NCBI RefSeq assembly: GCF_028994775.1
Contig: NZ_JAJQMN010000017.1
Span: 30,521 to 94,520, forward strand
Length of the DNA: 64,000 nt
Reading direction: 5' to 3'
Source of the DNA: Promicromonospora iranensis
Lineage (GTDB): Bacteria; Actinomycetota; Actinomycetes; Actinomycetales; Cellulomonadaceae
In this document: piece by piece, positions 1-8,378 of the stretch
Numbering within the stretch: the first letter of the stretch is position 1
Layout: each line of letters begins with the position of its first letter
The notes under the pieces: model-generated
Told to the model about the DNA's origin: nothing
Seen by the model: only the letters and a program-made list of their open reading frames with translations
The model's database searches: none
Position numbers and translations under genes: made by a program

Positions 1-1
1 G

Positions 2-715
2 GTCGCGGTCCTCGTCTACGCCTGGGTGGTGCGGCGCACCGAGCACCGCGCCGTCATGGAGGTGTCCCGGCAGGGGGCCGTGTCCGGTCTCGGCTGGGGC
101 ACGCTGCTCGGCGTCGCGCTGTTCAGCCTGGTCATCGTGAACCTCGCTCTCCTCGGCAGCTACACGGTCCACGGCCCTGGCACGACGGCGGGCGCGGTGG
201 GGCTGCTGGGCGTCATGGCGGCCGTCGCCGTGACGGAGGAGCTGATGTACCGCGGTGTCCTGTTCCGGATCATCGAGGGGTGGACCGGCACCTGGATCGC
301 CCTGGTCCTGACCAGCGTGCTGTTCGGCATGGCCCACCTGTTCAACCCGAACGCCAGCCTCTGGGGCGCCCTCGCGATCGCCATCGAGGCGGGCGGCATG
401 CTCACCGCTGCGTACGTCGCCACCCGCAAGCTGTGGGTGCCGATCGGTCTGCACCTCGGCTGGAACATCGCGGGGAGCGCCATCTTCAGCACCGAGGTCT
501 CGGGCAACCACACGCCGCAGGGCCTGCTGGACGCCTCGACGTCGGGCCCCGTGCTGCTCACCGGCGGCGAGTTCGGCCCGGAGGGCAGCGTGCTCTCGAT
601 CCTGTTCTGCGTGCTGGTCGCCGCGGTGTTCATGCGGCTGGCCTACCGGCGCGGTCACGTCATCCCGCGTCGTCGCGGCGCCCGGGCCGACGCGGCCGCT
701 ACGCTCCCCCGGTGA
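2..715 (+). CDS. CPBP family intramembrane metalloprotease (5' partial)
   Basis: The reading frame is open to the left edge and begins with a hydrophobic stretch (VAVLVYAWVV), so the true start lies outside the window; the GTG at 26 is probably internal. Three CPBP/Abi motifs are visible: EELMYR (about residues 79-84 of the visible frame), FGMAH (108-112) and HLGWN (151-155), which supply the glutamates, histidines and asparagine of the metalloprotease site. Several membrane segments surround them. In this family members act as CAAX-type prenyl proteases or in bacteriocin self-immunity; the substrate here is unknown. Its TGA overlaps the GTG of the following histidine kinase (GTGA), so the two are translationally coupled and may act in one envelope-related response. 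Confidence 0.85.
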   Translation, partial: VAVLVYAWVVRRTEHRAVMEVSRQGAVSGLGWGTLLGVALFSLVIVNLALLGSYTVHGPGTTAGAVGLLGVMAAVAVTEELMYRGVLFRIIEGWTGTWIALVLTSVLFGMAHLFNPNASLWGALAIAIEAGGMLTAAYVATRKLWVPIGLHLGWNIAGSAIFSTEVSGNHTPQGLLDASTSGPVLLTGGEFGPEGSVLSILFCVLVAAVFMRLAYRRGHVIPRRRGARADAAATLPR

Positions 716-1923
716 TCGATCTCCGGCAGGTCTCGAACCAGCGGCATGACCGGTGGCGCGACCGGTGGCACCGGCTCGACGTCACGGTCCGGGACCTGCC
801 GCTCGCCCTGGCACTCGCCGGTGCGGCGTTCGTGCCGGTGCTGCGCGAGTACGGGACGCAGGTGGGCGAGGTGCCCGCCCGTCCGTTCGACGGCGTCGCG
901 GTGCTGGTCATCGCGCTCCAGTGCCTCCCGCTCGCCGTGCGCCGGCGGTGGCCGGCCCTGTGCATCGCGCTGGTCTCGCTCGGCTTCGTGGTCAGCCAGG
1001 TCCAGGGCTACCACTCGTTCGGGGCCAACGCGCTGGGCATCGCGCTGGTGAGCACGGGTGCGCACCTGGCGCACCGCCGTCGGCTCGTCGGCGCCGTGCT
1101 CTCCGTGGCGTACGTGGGGCTGGCAATCACGCTCGACCGGTTGACCGGCGTGGAGCGCGTGGATGAGTACCTCACGTTCTACCTGGTCATGGCCCTGGCG
1201 TGGGGTGTCGGCGCCTGGCTGCGGTCCAGCCGGGCGGCGGAGGCGGAACGCCGCCGCCGGGTCGCCGAGGACACCCGCACCGCCGAGCGCACCCGCATCG
1301 CCCGCGAACTGCACGACGTCGTGACCCATCACGTCACGGCGATGGTCGTGCAGACGGAAGCGGCGCGGTACCTGACCACCGCGCCGGACCGGCTCGACGC
1401 GACCCTGACGGCCGTCGGCGATACCGGCCGGCGGGCCATCGGCGACCTGCGGAACCTGCTCGACCTCCTCGACCCCGGGCACGAGGGCCCCGCCAGGACG
1501 CAGCCCGACGGCGACCTCCGGACCCTCGTCGAGCAGACCCGCCAGGCCGGGCAGCCGGTGGAGCTCACCGAGGAGGGCACGCCCGCCCAGGAGGCGGGCA
1601 GCGCCGAACGCACTGCGCACCGGGTGGTCCAGGAGTCGCTGACGAACGCCCTCAAGCACGCTTACGGCCGCCCGACGGCGGTCACCGTGCACTACGACGA
1701 CAGGGAGATCAGCGTGGAGGTCAGCACGGCAGCGCCTGCCGCGGACACCGGCACACAGCGCGGCCACCGGGCCGGTGCGCGGGGTGCCGCGCCCGGGAGC
1801 GGGCGGGGCCTCGTCGGGCTCCGGGAACGGGTCACCGCCCTGGGTGGCGAGCTCAGTGCACACCGGACGGACGACGGCGGCTTCGTCGTGCTGGCCCGCA
1901 TCCCCACCGGGAGCCGCTCGTGA
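712..1923 (+). CDS. NarL/DesK-type sensor histidine kinase
   Basis: The 403-residue protein has an N-terminal membrane region with several hydrophobic segments (about residues 31-170) and then a HisKA_3 dimerisation domain with phospho-acceptor His201 in ELHDVVTHH. The ATPase domain carries the N-box (QESLTNALKHA, about 308-318) and the G-box GRGLVGLRER near residue 360. I chose the GTG at 712 because it overlaps the upstream stop (GTGA) and gives the natural N-terminus; the open frame continues upstream only as a shadow of the CPBP gene. It should autophosphorylate in response to an unknown envelope signal and pass phosphate to the coupled response regulator downstream. Confidence 0.9.
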   Translation: MIDLRQVSNQRHDRWRDRWHRLDVTVRDLPLALALAGAAFVPVLREYGTQVGEVPARPFDGVAVLVIALQCLPLAVRRRWPALCIALVSLGFVVSQVQGYHSFGANALGIALVSTGAHLAHRRRLVGAVLSVAYVGLAITLDRLTGVERVDEYLTFYLVMALAWGVGAWLRSSRAAEAERRRRVAEDTRTAERTRIARELHDVVTHHVTAMVVQTEAARYLTTAPDRLDATLTAVGDTGRRAIGDLRNLLDLLDPGHEGPARTQPDGDLRTLVEQTRQAGQPVELTEEGTPAQEAGSAERTAHRVVQESLTNALKHAYGRPTAVTVHYDDREISVEVSTAAPAADTGTQRGHRAGARGAAPGSGRGLVGLRERVTALGGELSAHRTDDGGFVVLARIPTGSRS

Positions 1924-2579
1924 CGGCGCCGACCCGGGTCCTGGTCTGCGACGACCAGGTGCTGATCCGCACCGGGTTCGCGACCATCATCGATGCCCAG
2001 CCCGACCTGAAGGTGGTCGGCGAGTGCGGGGACGGACGGGCCGCCGTCGACCTCGCCCGCCGGCTGCGCCCGGACATCGTGGTGATGGACGTCCGCATGC
2101 CCGTCCTCGACGGCATCGAGGCGACCCGTCTCCTCGCCGGTGCCGGGGTGGAGGAGCCCGTCAAGGTGCTCGTGGTGACGACGTTCAACCTCGACGAGTA
2201 CGTCTACGAGGCGCTGCGCGCCGGGGCCAGCGGGTTCCTGCTCAAGGACGCCCCGGCGGCGCAGCTGCTGACCGGCATCCGTACCGTCGCGTCCGGGGCC
2301 GCGCTGCTGGCGCCCGAGGTGACCCGGCAGCTCGTCGGCAGGTACGCGGCGCGGATCCGGCCCACGGAGAGCGCGGCCGGTGACACCGAGCTGACCCGGC
2401 GCGAGCTGGAGGTGCTGCGCCTCATCGCCGACGGCCAGTCGAACGGTGAGATCGCGGCGACGCTGGTGATCAGCCAGGAGACGGTCAAGACGTACGTGTC
2501 ACGCCTCCTGGCCAAGCTCGGCCTGCGCGACCGTGTGCAGGCGGTGGTCTACGCCTACCGCAACGGCCTGGTCACGTGA
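1920..2579 (+). CDS. LuxR/NarL-family response regulator
   Basis: The 219-residue protein has a receiver domain with acidic pocket residues Asp11 and Asp12, phospho-acceptor Asp57 (VVMDVRMP) and the conserved Lys in LLKDAP. A C-terminal LuxR helix-turn-helix follows (LTRRELEVLRLIADG through ETVKTYVSRLLAKLG). The GTG start at 1920 overlaps the kinase stop (GTGA), showing translational coupling and making this the cognate regulator. Its targets are not visible; the upstream CPBP gene in the same operon is one candidate for autoregulated expression. Confidence 0.92.
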   Translation: MTAPTRVLVCDDQVLIRTGFATIIDAQPDLKVVGECGDGRAAVDLARRLRPDIVVMDVRMPVLDGIEATRLLAGAGVEEPVKVLVVTTFNLDEYVYEALRAGASGFLLKDAPAAQLLTGIRTVASGAALLAPEVTRQLVGRYAARIRPTESAAGDTELTRRELEVLRLIADGQSNGEIAATLVISQETVKTYVSRLLAKLGLRDRVQAVVYAYRNGLVT

Positions 2580-2594
2580 GCAGCGGCCGGGCGG

Positions 2595-3161
2595 TCAGCG
2601 GATCCGGTACCGGGGCACGTGCGCCTGGATCTGCGCTCTGACGGCGGCCTGCTCACCGACCGGGACCGCCCGCTTGGGCAGCCAGTAGACCATCGAGGCC
2701 ACACCGCTCGGCACGTAGACGTAGTACGCGTAAGCCGTCTCGCGGGCACGGGACGCCACGCCCCACACCATGAACTGCCGGCCGCTGGGGCCGGCATGGC
2801 TGAACCCGTCGGCGTCGAGCACGGCGTGCACCGGTTCGCGGTTCTGCGGCTTGCGCCAGCCTGCATACGCGCCCAGCTGGGCGTACGCGAGCATGAACAG
2901 GGCCGGGGGTGTCCCCAACGCCACCAGAGCCGCCACGACCTCGGGATCACCGACGGGTCGACCCTCGGCATCGACGACGAAGAACCTCGCCAGGACCAGG
3001 AGCGCGAGCATCGCGAGCAAGAACCACGCGAGCGCCTTGCCCACACGCACCACGGGGCTGGTCCGCAGCAACGCCACGTAGTCCGCCCGCGTGGGCACGA
3101 AGCCGTACTCCGAGCGGACGCCGATGTCGGTAGCGCTGTCCGCGTGTTCCTGTGCCGTCAC
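2595..3161 (-). CDS. YcxB-like two-helix membrane protein
   Basis: The 188-residue protein starts with a soluble segment (FVPTRADYVALL), has two hydrophobic helices near residues 42-62 and 78-97, and then a beta-rich cytoplasmic domain ending in a LPKRAVP...IQAHVP pattern. That arrangement matches the YcxB-like family of small membrane proteins, whose function is not established. It converges tail-to-tail with the response regulator, with 15 bp between the stops. The ATG at 3161 is the only good start. The family assignment comes from architecture, not a search. Confidence 0.65.
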   Translation of the reverse strand: MTAQEHADSATDIGVRSEYGFVPTRADYVALLRTSPVVRVGKALAWFLLAMLALLVLARFFVVDAEGRPVGDPEVVAALVALGTPPALFMLAYAQLGAYAGWRKPQNREPVHAVLDADGFSHAGPSGRQFMVWGVASRARETAYAYYVYVPSGVASMVYWLPKRAVPVGEQAAVRAQIQAHVPRYRIR

Positions 3162-3224
3162 GGGCGGCAGCGTAGCCCGGCCGCCGTGCTCGCCGGGTTC
3201 ACTTTCGTCTCCATCACCGGTTTG

Positions 3225-4739
3225 TCACCCGGTGCGGCCGCCTCGGCCCGCGGAGTGCCCCTGCTCCGCCCCGTGCTCCTGTGCCGCACGGGCGATGTTG
3301 CGCTGCATCCCACCGAACACGATCCCGTGGAACGGGCTGATCACCCACCAGTACAGCTGCCCGAGGAGCCCGCGCGGCAGGAAGACGGCGCGCTGCCGGA
3401 ACGTCGGACGCTCCCCCGGCTCACCCTCCACGGACAGCTCGAGCCAGGCGAGCCCCGGCAGGCGCATCTCGGCGCGCAGCCGCAGCAGCTCGCCCGGCAC
3501 CACCTTCTCCACCCGCCACCAGTCGAGCGCGTCGCCAGGGGCGAGGCGGTGCGGGTGGCGCCGTCCGCGGCGTAGGCCCGGGCCGCCGAAGAGGCGGTCC
3601 AGAGCGCCGCGGGCCACCCAGCCGAGCCGCCAGGAGTACCAGCCGTGTGCCCCGCCGATGCCCTCGATGACCGTCCAGAGCGACTCGCGGGTCGTGTCCA
3701 CCACGACCGACCGGTCGTCCACCAGCAGGCTCCCGCCCGCCCAGTCGGGGTCTTCGGGCAGCGGGTCGGACGGCGCACCCGGGGTCGAGGCGGACACCCA
3801 GCTCGTGCGCACATCCAGGTCCTGGATGCGCGCGAGCGCCAGCTCGACCGCCTGGTCGAAGCCGATCAGCCCTTCGGGCGGGTCGGGCACGTACGCCTTG
3901 ATATCGCGTTCCCGTGCCACGACCTCGTGCACCAGGGATCCGACCAGCGGCCGGGCGATCGCCGGCGGCACCGGCGTCACGAGACCGACCCACAGGCTGG
4001 CCAGGCCCGGCGTCAGCACCGGGACGGCGCGGATGACCCGGGGGCGCAGGCCCGCGACGGCGGCGTAGCGCTGCATCATCTCGCGGTAGGTGAGGACGTC
4101 GGGGCCACCGATGTCGAAGCCCCGGCTCACCTCGGGCGGAATGCTCGCCGCTCCGACGAGGTAGCGCAGCACGTCGCGCACGGCGATCGGCTGGATCCGG
4201 TTGTTGATCCAGCGGGGCGCCACCATCGCCGGCAGCCGTTCGGTGAGGTACCGCATCATCTCGAAGGACGCGCTGCCCGAGCCCAGGATCACCGCGGCCC
4301 GCAGCACGACCGTCGGCACACCGCTGTCCAGCAGGATCTCCCCGACCTCGCGACGGGACTCCAGGTGGGGCGAGAGCCGTTCGGCGTCCGGGTGCAGCCC
4401 GCCGAGGTAGACGAGGCGAGCGACACCAAGCTCTCGCGCCACGACCGCAAAGCCGCGGGCGGTGTCGCGGTCGCGTTCGGCGAACCCGGGCCCGGACCCG
4501 AGGGCGTGGATGAGGTAGTACGCGACGTCGACGCCGTCGAGCGCCCGCCGCAGGTCCGGACGGGACGTGGCGTCGCCGGCGACCACCTCCACGTCGTCGG
4601 ACCACTCACGCGAGGAGATGCGCTCGGGGTGCCGGGCCAGCACGCGCACCCGGTACCCGGCTGCGAGCAGCTCGGGCACCAGCCGTCCGCCGATGTAGCC
4701 GGTGGCCCCGGTGACGAGGACCGTAGCGCCGTCCGTCAT
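3225..4739 (-). CDS. SDR-family NAD(P)-binding protein with C-terminal DUF2867
   Basis: The 504-residue protein begins with a Rossmann NAD(P)-binding motif TGATGYIGG at residues 10-18, followed by an atypical/extended SDR fold to about residue 310 (NmrA/NAD-epimerase-like). It ends in a DUF2867 domain (about 330-490) that resembles a SRPBCC-type lipid-binding fold. Its biochemical role is not established. In actinobacteria such proteins often sit in light- or carotenoid-related loci, which fits the motif shared between its promoter and the crt promoter. It is divergent from the TspO-like gene, with 125 bp between the starts. Confidence 0.8.
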   Translation of the reverse strand: MTDGATVLVTGATGYIGGRLVPELLAAGYRVRVLARHPERISSREWSDDVEVVAGDATSRPDLRRALDGVDVAYYLIHALGSGPGFAERDRDTARGFAVVARELGVARLVYLGGLHPDAERLSPHLESRREVGEILLDSGVPTVVLRAAVILGSGSASFEMMRYLTERLPAMVAPRWINNRIQPIAVRDVLRYLVGAASIPPEVSRGFDIGGPDVLTYREMMQRYAAVAGLRPRVIRAVPVLTPGLASLWVGLVTPVPPAIARPLVGSLVHEVVARERDIKAYVPDPPEGLIGFDQAVELALARIQDLDVRTSWVSASTPGAPSDPLPEDPDWAGGSLLVDDRSVVVDTTRESLWTVIEGIGGAHGWYSWRLGWVARGALDRLFGGPGLRRGRRHPHRLAPGDALDWWRVEKVVPGELLRLRAEMRLPGLAWLELSVEGEPGERPTFRQRAVFLPRGLLGQLYWWVISPFHGIVFGGMQRNIARAAQEHGAEQGHSAGRGGRTG

Positions 4740-4780
4740 GGCAGCACCGCCTTTCGCTCGACAACCTGAATCTTGGCAGA

Positions 4781-4795
4781 TTACTAGATAGGCTA
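4781..4795 (-). promoter_or_regulatory. operator-like motif shared with the crt promoter
   Basis: On the minus strand the site reads TAGCCTATCTAGTAA. The crt promoter at 35156-35171 reads TAGCCTGGCTAGTTAA. Both are preceded by GAATAT a few bases upstream. The site is 42 bp upstream of the SDR-DUF2867 start and 70 bp upstream of the TspO-like start, so one bound repressor could silence both divergent genes. The likely binder is the MarR regulator encoded at 34523-35113 (inference). Confidence 0.5.
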
Positions 4796-4864
4796 GCGAT
4801 ATTCGCCGCTCATGGCTCAGGCACGCGGGCGGGAGCGGACCACCGACCCGAGGAGTGAGGACCC

Positions 4865-5671
4865 ATGACGGGACAGCATTCGACCGACCGGACCCAGCAG
4901 ATCGTCGTGACGCTCAGCTACCTGGCCTGCCTGGTCGGTTCCATGATCGGCGTCGGCGTGTTCGGCGGGACCCGTATCGCCTCGGCGGCCGGCGGCGCGC
5001 TCGCCGCCGACGCCACGCTGCTCGCACCCGCTTCCGCTGCCTTCTCGGTGTGGACGGTCGTCTATGCCGGGCTCGCCGGGTACACGGTGCTGCAGTGGTT
5101 CCCCGCCCCGGCGTCCGCGGACCGTCAGCGGAGCCTCCGGCTGCCGGTCGCCGGGACCATGCTGCTCAACGCCGCGTGGATCCTGGTGGTCCAGGCGGGC
5201 TGGCTCTGGGCGAGCGTGGCCGTGATCGGTGCGCTGCTCGCGCTGCTCAGCCGGGTGTTCGTGATCCTCGTGCGGACGCGCCCCGCCGGGATGCTGGAGC
5301 GCCTCCTCGTCGACGGTTCGCTCGGCCTCTACTTCGGCTGGGTCTGCGTGGCCACGGCGGCCAACATCGCGGCGGCGCTCACGGGGTCCGGGTTCGACGG
5401 GGCAGGTATCGACCCGGACTGGTGGGCGGTCGCGGTCCTCGTGGTGGTCGGCGGTGTCGGCGTGGTCCTGGCGGCGCGGAGCGGGGGCCGTATCGCCGTG
5501 GCCGCCGCGATCGCTTGGGGACTTGCGTGGATCGCGGTGGCCCGATGGGACGGTGCGCCACAGTCCGCCCCGACCGCGGTGGCAGCGGCCGCCGCGGCCG
5601 CCGTCGTCCTCGGTGTGGCGGCGACCCTGAGGCTGCGTGCCGCCACCCGCACGGTCTCCGCCATTCCGTAA
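4865..5671 (+). CDS. TspO/MBR-like tryptophan-rich sensory protein, long form
   Basis: The 268-residue protein is very hydrophobic, with about seven or eight membrane helices. Its second helix region holds LAPASAAFSVWTVVYAGL, close to the TspO signature in which Ala/Pro precede FSIW. It is longer than classical TspO (about 160 residues), so it belongs to the extended group whose ligand is unknown; porphyrin or carotenoid-related ligands are suggested only by analogy. ATG at 4865 follows GAGGACCC. It is divergent from the SDR-DUF2867 gene and shares its operator-like region, so the pair is probably one regulated unit. Confidence 0.75.
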   Translation: MTGQHSTDRTQQIVVTLSYLACLVGSMIGVGVFGGTRIASAAGGALAADATLLAPASAAFSVWTVVYAGLAGYTVLQWFPAPASADRQRSLRLPVAGTMLLNAAWILVVQAGWLWASVAVIGALLALLSRVFVILVRTRPAGMLERLLVDGSLGLYFGWVCVATAANIAAALTGSGFDGAGIDPDWWAVAVLVVVGGVGVVLAARSGGRIAVAAAIAWGLAWIAVARWDGAPQSAPTAVAAAAAAAVVLGVAATLRLRAATRTVSAIP

Positions 5672-5736
5672 CCCATCGCCGGTCAGCGCTGTAGCACGTA
5701 CCCACCGTGGTGGAGCGACGTCGGACGCCCGGACGG

Positions 5737-6147
5737 TCAGGTGTCGGTGAGGTGGACGAGCCCGGCGAGCGTCGGGCGGAAACCGCACGACTCAAGGTAG
5801 AACGCCTCGAGGTGCGGCTCGAAGTCGACGGAGAGCCACTCGCACCCCGCCGCCCTGGCCCCCTCGACCGCACGACGTACCACGGCTGTGCCGAGGCCCT
5901 GCCGCTGGTGCGTCGGCCGTGTCTTGGTGTCGATCAGGAACGCGTGGTCCCCGCCGTCCCACGCCACGTTCACGAACCCCACCAGCAGGCCGCCCGCGCT
6001 CCGGGCGGTGACCCACCCCAGCGAGTGACCGCGGACCCGGTCCCACCATCCGGGCGCCGGGGTGCCGCCGTGGGACTGGGTGAGATCTACGATCTCCGCG
6101 TCGGACACCGGCCCGCGCCAGTCCAGGACCACTTCGTCGGTAGACAT
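5737..6147 (-). CDS. GNAT-family N-acetyltransferase
   Basis: The 136-residue protein has the GNAT acetyl-CoA-binding signature THQRQGLGTAVVRRAVEGA in its second half and the C-terminal pattern LEAFYLESCGFRPT typical of the family. The acceptor substrate is unknown. The open frame extends to 6231, but the added residues are arginine-rich and unlike the family, so I start at the ATG at 6147 (MSTDEVVLDW). It is a monocistronic minus-strand gene divergent from the gene at 6302. Confidence 0.85.
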   Translation of the reverse strand: MSTDEVVLDWRGPVSDAEIVDLTQSHGGTPAPGWWDRVRGHSLGWVTARSAGGLLVGFVNVAWDGGDHAFLIDTKTRPTHQRQGLGTAVVRRAVEGARAAGCEWLSVDFEPHLEAFYLESCGFRPTLAGLVHLTDT

Positions 6148-6301
6148 CCTGCTCAGCCTGACGGCGACAGGGCGCGGACGGCAAGCGCAAAGAGGCGCGC
6201 CGTCGGTCCGCGAACGGGCGAAAACTCTCATCTCGCTCTCACGAACTTCTCATCCCGGCCTGGCAGTGTGGTCCGCCCGACCGACGGAAGGAACGGACCG
6301 C

Positions 6302-7207
6302 ATGTCCAAGCTCTCCAACATGATCGGCCTCGCGAAGAAGATGCTCGACTCCCAGACCGGGCAGCAACCTCAGCAGGGGACGCCACAGGGGACGCAGCAG
6401 GGCGGTTCGACCGGTCAGAAGTCCTGGCGGTCCACGCTCGAGGACGTGGCAGCGGCGGTGGGCGGACGTTCCCAGGACGCGCAAGCGCCGGGCCACGCAC
6501 CCACACCACAGGGCCGGCCCAGCGCCCCCGCACCGCAAGGACGGCCGAGCGCCTCGGCGGGCTCCGACGCCGACCGGCAGGCCATCGCCCGCTACGACTA
6601 CCTCATGCAGACCGCCGAACCGCACCAGATCGAGCAGATCCACGCCGAGTCGTTCGCGCGACTGACGCCGGCGCAGCGCCAGGCCGTGCTGCAGCGCATG
6701 CAGACGGAGCTTCCGGCGCATGAGCAGCCTCGCTCTGCCGACGTCGCCGACCTGTCCCGGGCAGCCGCACGCACGGAGGCTCGTCAGCCGGGCGCCATGC
6801 GCTCGATGCTCGCCAAGGTCGGCACGGGCGGGGCCGTGGCGGGAGTTGCCGTCGGCGCGGTCGGCGTCCTCGGCGCGGTCGCGGCCGGTGCGGCGGTGAG
6901 CAGCGTCGCGGGCCCGCTCCTGGAGAACGCATCGAACCTCGGGGTGGACTTCGAGGCGCTCGCGTCGGGCGTCGACGTCGAAGGGCTCACCTCGTCGGTC
7001 GGCGATCTCGGCACCGGCGCCCTCGACGAGGCGACCGCAGGCATCGGGGATCTCGGCACCGGCGCCCTCGACGAGGCGACCGCGGGTGTCGGGGATCTCG
7101 CCGGCTCGGCCGACGGTGCGCTGTCCGGCCTCGGGGACCAGGTCTCCGGAGCGGGCCAGTCGCTCTCCGATCTCGCCCAGGGATTCGACCCGCGCGACCT
7201 GCTCTGA
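6302..7207 (+). CDS. conserved actinobacterial membrane-associated protein
   Basis: The 301-residue protein starts with MSKLSNMIGLAKKML and continues through a Gln/Pro-rich low-complexity region. It then has a conserved block (ARYDYLMQTAEPHQIEQIHA, about residues 97-116) followed by SFARLTPAQRQAVLQRM. A strongly hydrophobic Gly/Ala/Val segment (about 178-205) is probably membrane-inserted, and the acidic C-terminus carries a 15-residue repeat. Homologues are often labelled cation-transporting ATPase, but no P-type ATPase motif (DKTGT) is present, so I do not accept that name. The start follows the Shine-Dalgarno GGAAGGAA. Function unknown. Confidence 0.75.
   Translation: MSKLSNMIGLAKKMLDSQTGQQPQQGTPQGTQQGGSTGQKSWRSTLEDVAAAVGGRSQDAQAPGHAPTPQGRPSAPAPQGRPSASAGSDADRQAIARYDYLMQTAEPHQIEQIHAESFARLTPAQRQAVLQRMQTELPAHEQPRSADVADLSRAAARTEARQPGAMRSMLAKVGTGGAVAGVAVGAVGVLGAVAAGAAVSSVAGPLLENASNLGVDFEALASGVDVEGLTSSVGDLGTGALDEATAGIGDLGTGALDEATAGVGDLAGSADGALSGLGDQVSGAGQSLSDLAQGFDPRDLL
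7001..7100 (+). repeat. 45-nt direct repeat inside the gene at 6302
   Basis: A 35-base block beginning GATCTCGGCACCGG occurs identically at 7004-7038 and 7049-7083, and a third truncated copy (GATCTCG) starts at 7094. The period is 45 nt, so the protein gains a 15-residue repeat (GDLGTGALDEATAG) without a frame change. The near-identity at DNA level points to recent tandem duplication. Confidence 0.85.
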
Positions 7208-7260
7208 GCCGGGCTGCCGGACGGCGGCGCGGACGTTCCCGACATCCGCCGGCCGGCTGC

Positions 7261-7311
7261 CTGAAGAAAATGATGACGCGGGACATCTATGAACGATGTC
7301 CCGCGTCATCA
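7261..7311 (-). terminator. rho-independent terminator of tRNA-Val
   Basis: A perfect 16-bp stem (7271-7286 with 7296-7311) encloses a 9-nt loop. Read on the minus strand it lies 2 nt after the tRNA 3' end and is followed by TTTTCTTCAG, a T-rich tract. On the plus strand no T-run follows, so it serves the tRNA and not the gene ending at 7207. Confidence 0.85.
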
Positions 7312-7313
7312 CA

Positions 7314-7390
7314 TGGTGGGCCCGGAGGGATTCGAACCCCCGACATCCACGGTGTAAACGTGGCGCTCTAACCAACTGAGCTACGAGCCC
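7314..7390 (-). tRNA. tRNA-Val (anticodon UAC)
   Basis: The minus strand folds as a standard cloverleaf: acceptor GGGCTCG paired with CGGGCCC, D-arm GTAGCTCAGTTGGTTAGAGC, anticodon stem CCACG/CGTGG with loop TTTACAC (anticodon TAC), T-loop GTTCGAATCC, discriminator A and an encoded CCA. It reads the Val codon GUA, rare in such GC-rich genomes. Confidence 0.95.
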
Positions 7391-7454
7391 CGGCAGCGGA
7401 CAACAATACCTGGCCCGCGACCCGATCCAGCCTAATTTTCCCGGCTGACCCGCA

Positions 7455-7949
7455 TCAGATCTCCGCGACCGCCCTGCGGTAGTCCTCCAGGTCGCGTGCC
7501 TGGCCGCGTGGGTTCACCACGCACCAGCGGACTATCCCGTCGGCGTCGATCAGGAACGTCCCGCGCAGCGCGATCCCCGAACCCTCGTCGAACACGCCGT
7601 AAGCGCGCGCCACCTCGCCGTGCGGCCAGAAGTCGGACAGCAGGTCGAACTGGTATCCCTCGGCCGCCTGCCACGCCTTGAGCGTGAAGACGGCGTCCGT
7701 CGACACGACGAGCAGCCGCACACCGGCGGTCTCGAAGTCCTCGATGTTGTCGCGCAGCTCGCACAGCTCGCTGGTGCACGTGCCGGAGAACGCGAACGGG
7801 ACGAAGACGACGAGCACCGGCGCCCCCCGCAGGTCCGACAGTGAGGTCGGGGTGCCGTGCGTGTCCGGGAGCGTGAAGTCGGGTGCGGGGTCACCCGACT
7901 TCAACGGCACCACGGGAGCGCTCGACGCGGCGGCGGCAGGCTCGGTCAT
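7455..7949 (-). CDS. peroxiredoxin (BCP/AhpE-like)
   Basis: The 164-residue thioredoxin-fold peroxidase reduces hydroperoxides in the cytoplasm. The peroxidatic cysteine is Cys58 in PFAFSGTC, and a second cysteine, Cys63, follows five residues later. That spacing is the one used by atypical two-cysteine BCP-type enzymes, whereas AhpE lacks the second cysteine; overall the sequence looks AhpE-like (FTLPDTHG, GVFDEGSGIALRGTFLID). The electron donor is unknown. It lies 21 bp downstream of the DUF3052 gene on the same strand, so both may share a transcript. Confidence 0.92.
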   Translation of the reverse strand: MTEPAAAASSAPVVPLKSGDPAPDFTLPDTHGTPTSLSDLRGAPVLVVFVPFAFSGTCTSELCELRDNIEDFETAGVRLLVVSTDAVFTLKAWQAAEGYQFDLLSDFWPHGEVARAYGVFDEGSGIALRGTFLIDADGIVRWCVVNPRGQARDLEDYRRAVAEI

Positions 7950-7970
7950 GGCTGCTGTCCTGTCAGGCGT

Positions 7971-8378
7971 TCACTTACCGCGGCCCCGGTAGGCGAGCCG
8001 GGTCGCCGACCAGTCCTCCGCGATGGCGAACGTGCTGGTGGTCTGCAGGCCTGCGGTGGTCGCGGCCTCCTGGATGTCGCTGTGGCCGACCTCGCCGTCG
8101 CGCCCGGGCTTGGGCGTGAAGATCCAGATGAGGCCGCCGTCGTCCAGGACGGTCTGCACATCGACCAGTGCGTCGGTGAGGTCGCCGTCGTCCTCCCGCC
8201 ACCAGAGGACGACTCCGTCGGTCACGTCGCCGAAGTCCTCGTCCTCCAGCTCGCTGCCGATGATCTTCTCGATGTCGGCCCGGAGTGCTTCGTCGACGTC
8301 GTCGCCCCAGCCGAACTCCTGCACCACTTGGCCGGCCTCGAAACCGAGGCGCCCCGCGCCCTGGGTGTCCGTGCTCAC
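7971..8378 (-). CDS. DUF3052 family protein
   Basis: The 135-residue acidic protein matches the actinobacterial DUF3052 family: LGFEAGQVVQEFGWGDDVD near the N-terminus, a central DGVVLWWREDDGDL and a C-terminal block SATRLAYRGRGK. No catalytic residues are known. I use the GTG at 8378 (VSTDTQGAGRLGF) because the residues upstream in the open frame are arginine-rich and not family-like. It is followed by the peroxiredoxin gene and is divergent from aceE, a neighbourhood common in actinobacteria. Confidence 0.88.
   Translation of the reverse strand: MSTDTQGAGRLGFEAGQVVQEFGWGDDVDEALRADIEKIIGSELEDEDFGDVTDGVVLWWREDDGDLTDALVDVQTVLDDGGLIWIFTPKPGRDGEVGHSDIQEAATTAGLQTTSTFAIAEDWSATRLAYRGRGK

Noticed and set aside
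280..711. Upstream extension of the first histidine kinase frame
   Set aside because: It is an Arg/His-rich shadow of the CPBP gene; the membrane sensor region begins after GTG 712.
6302..7207. Cation-transporting ATPase annotation
   Set aside because: No DKTGT, TGES or other P-type ATPase motif and only one hydrophobic segment.
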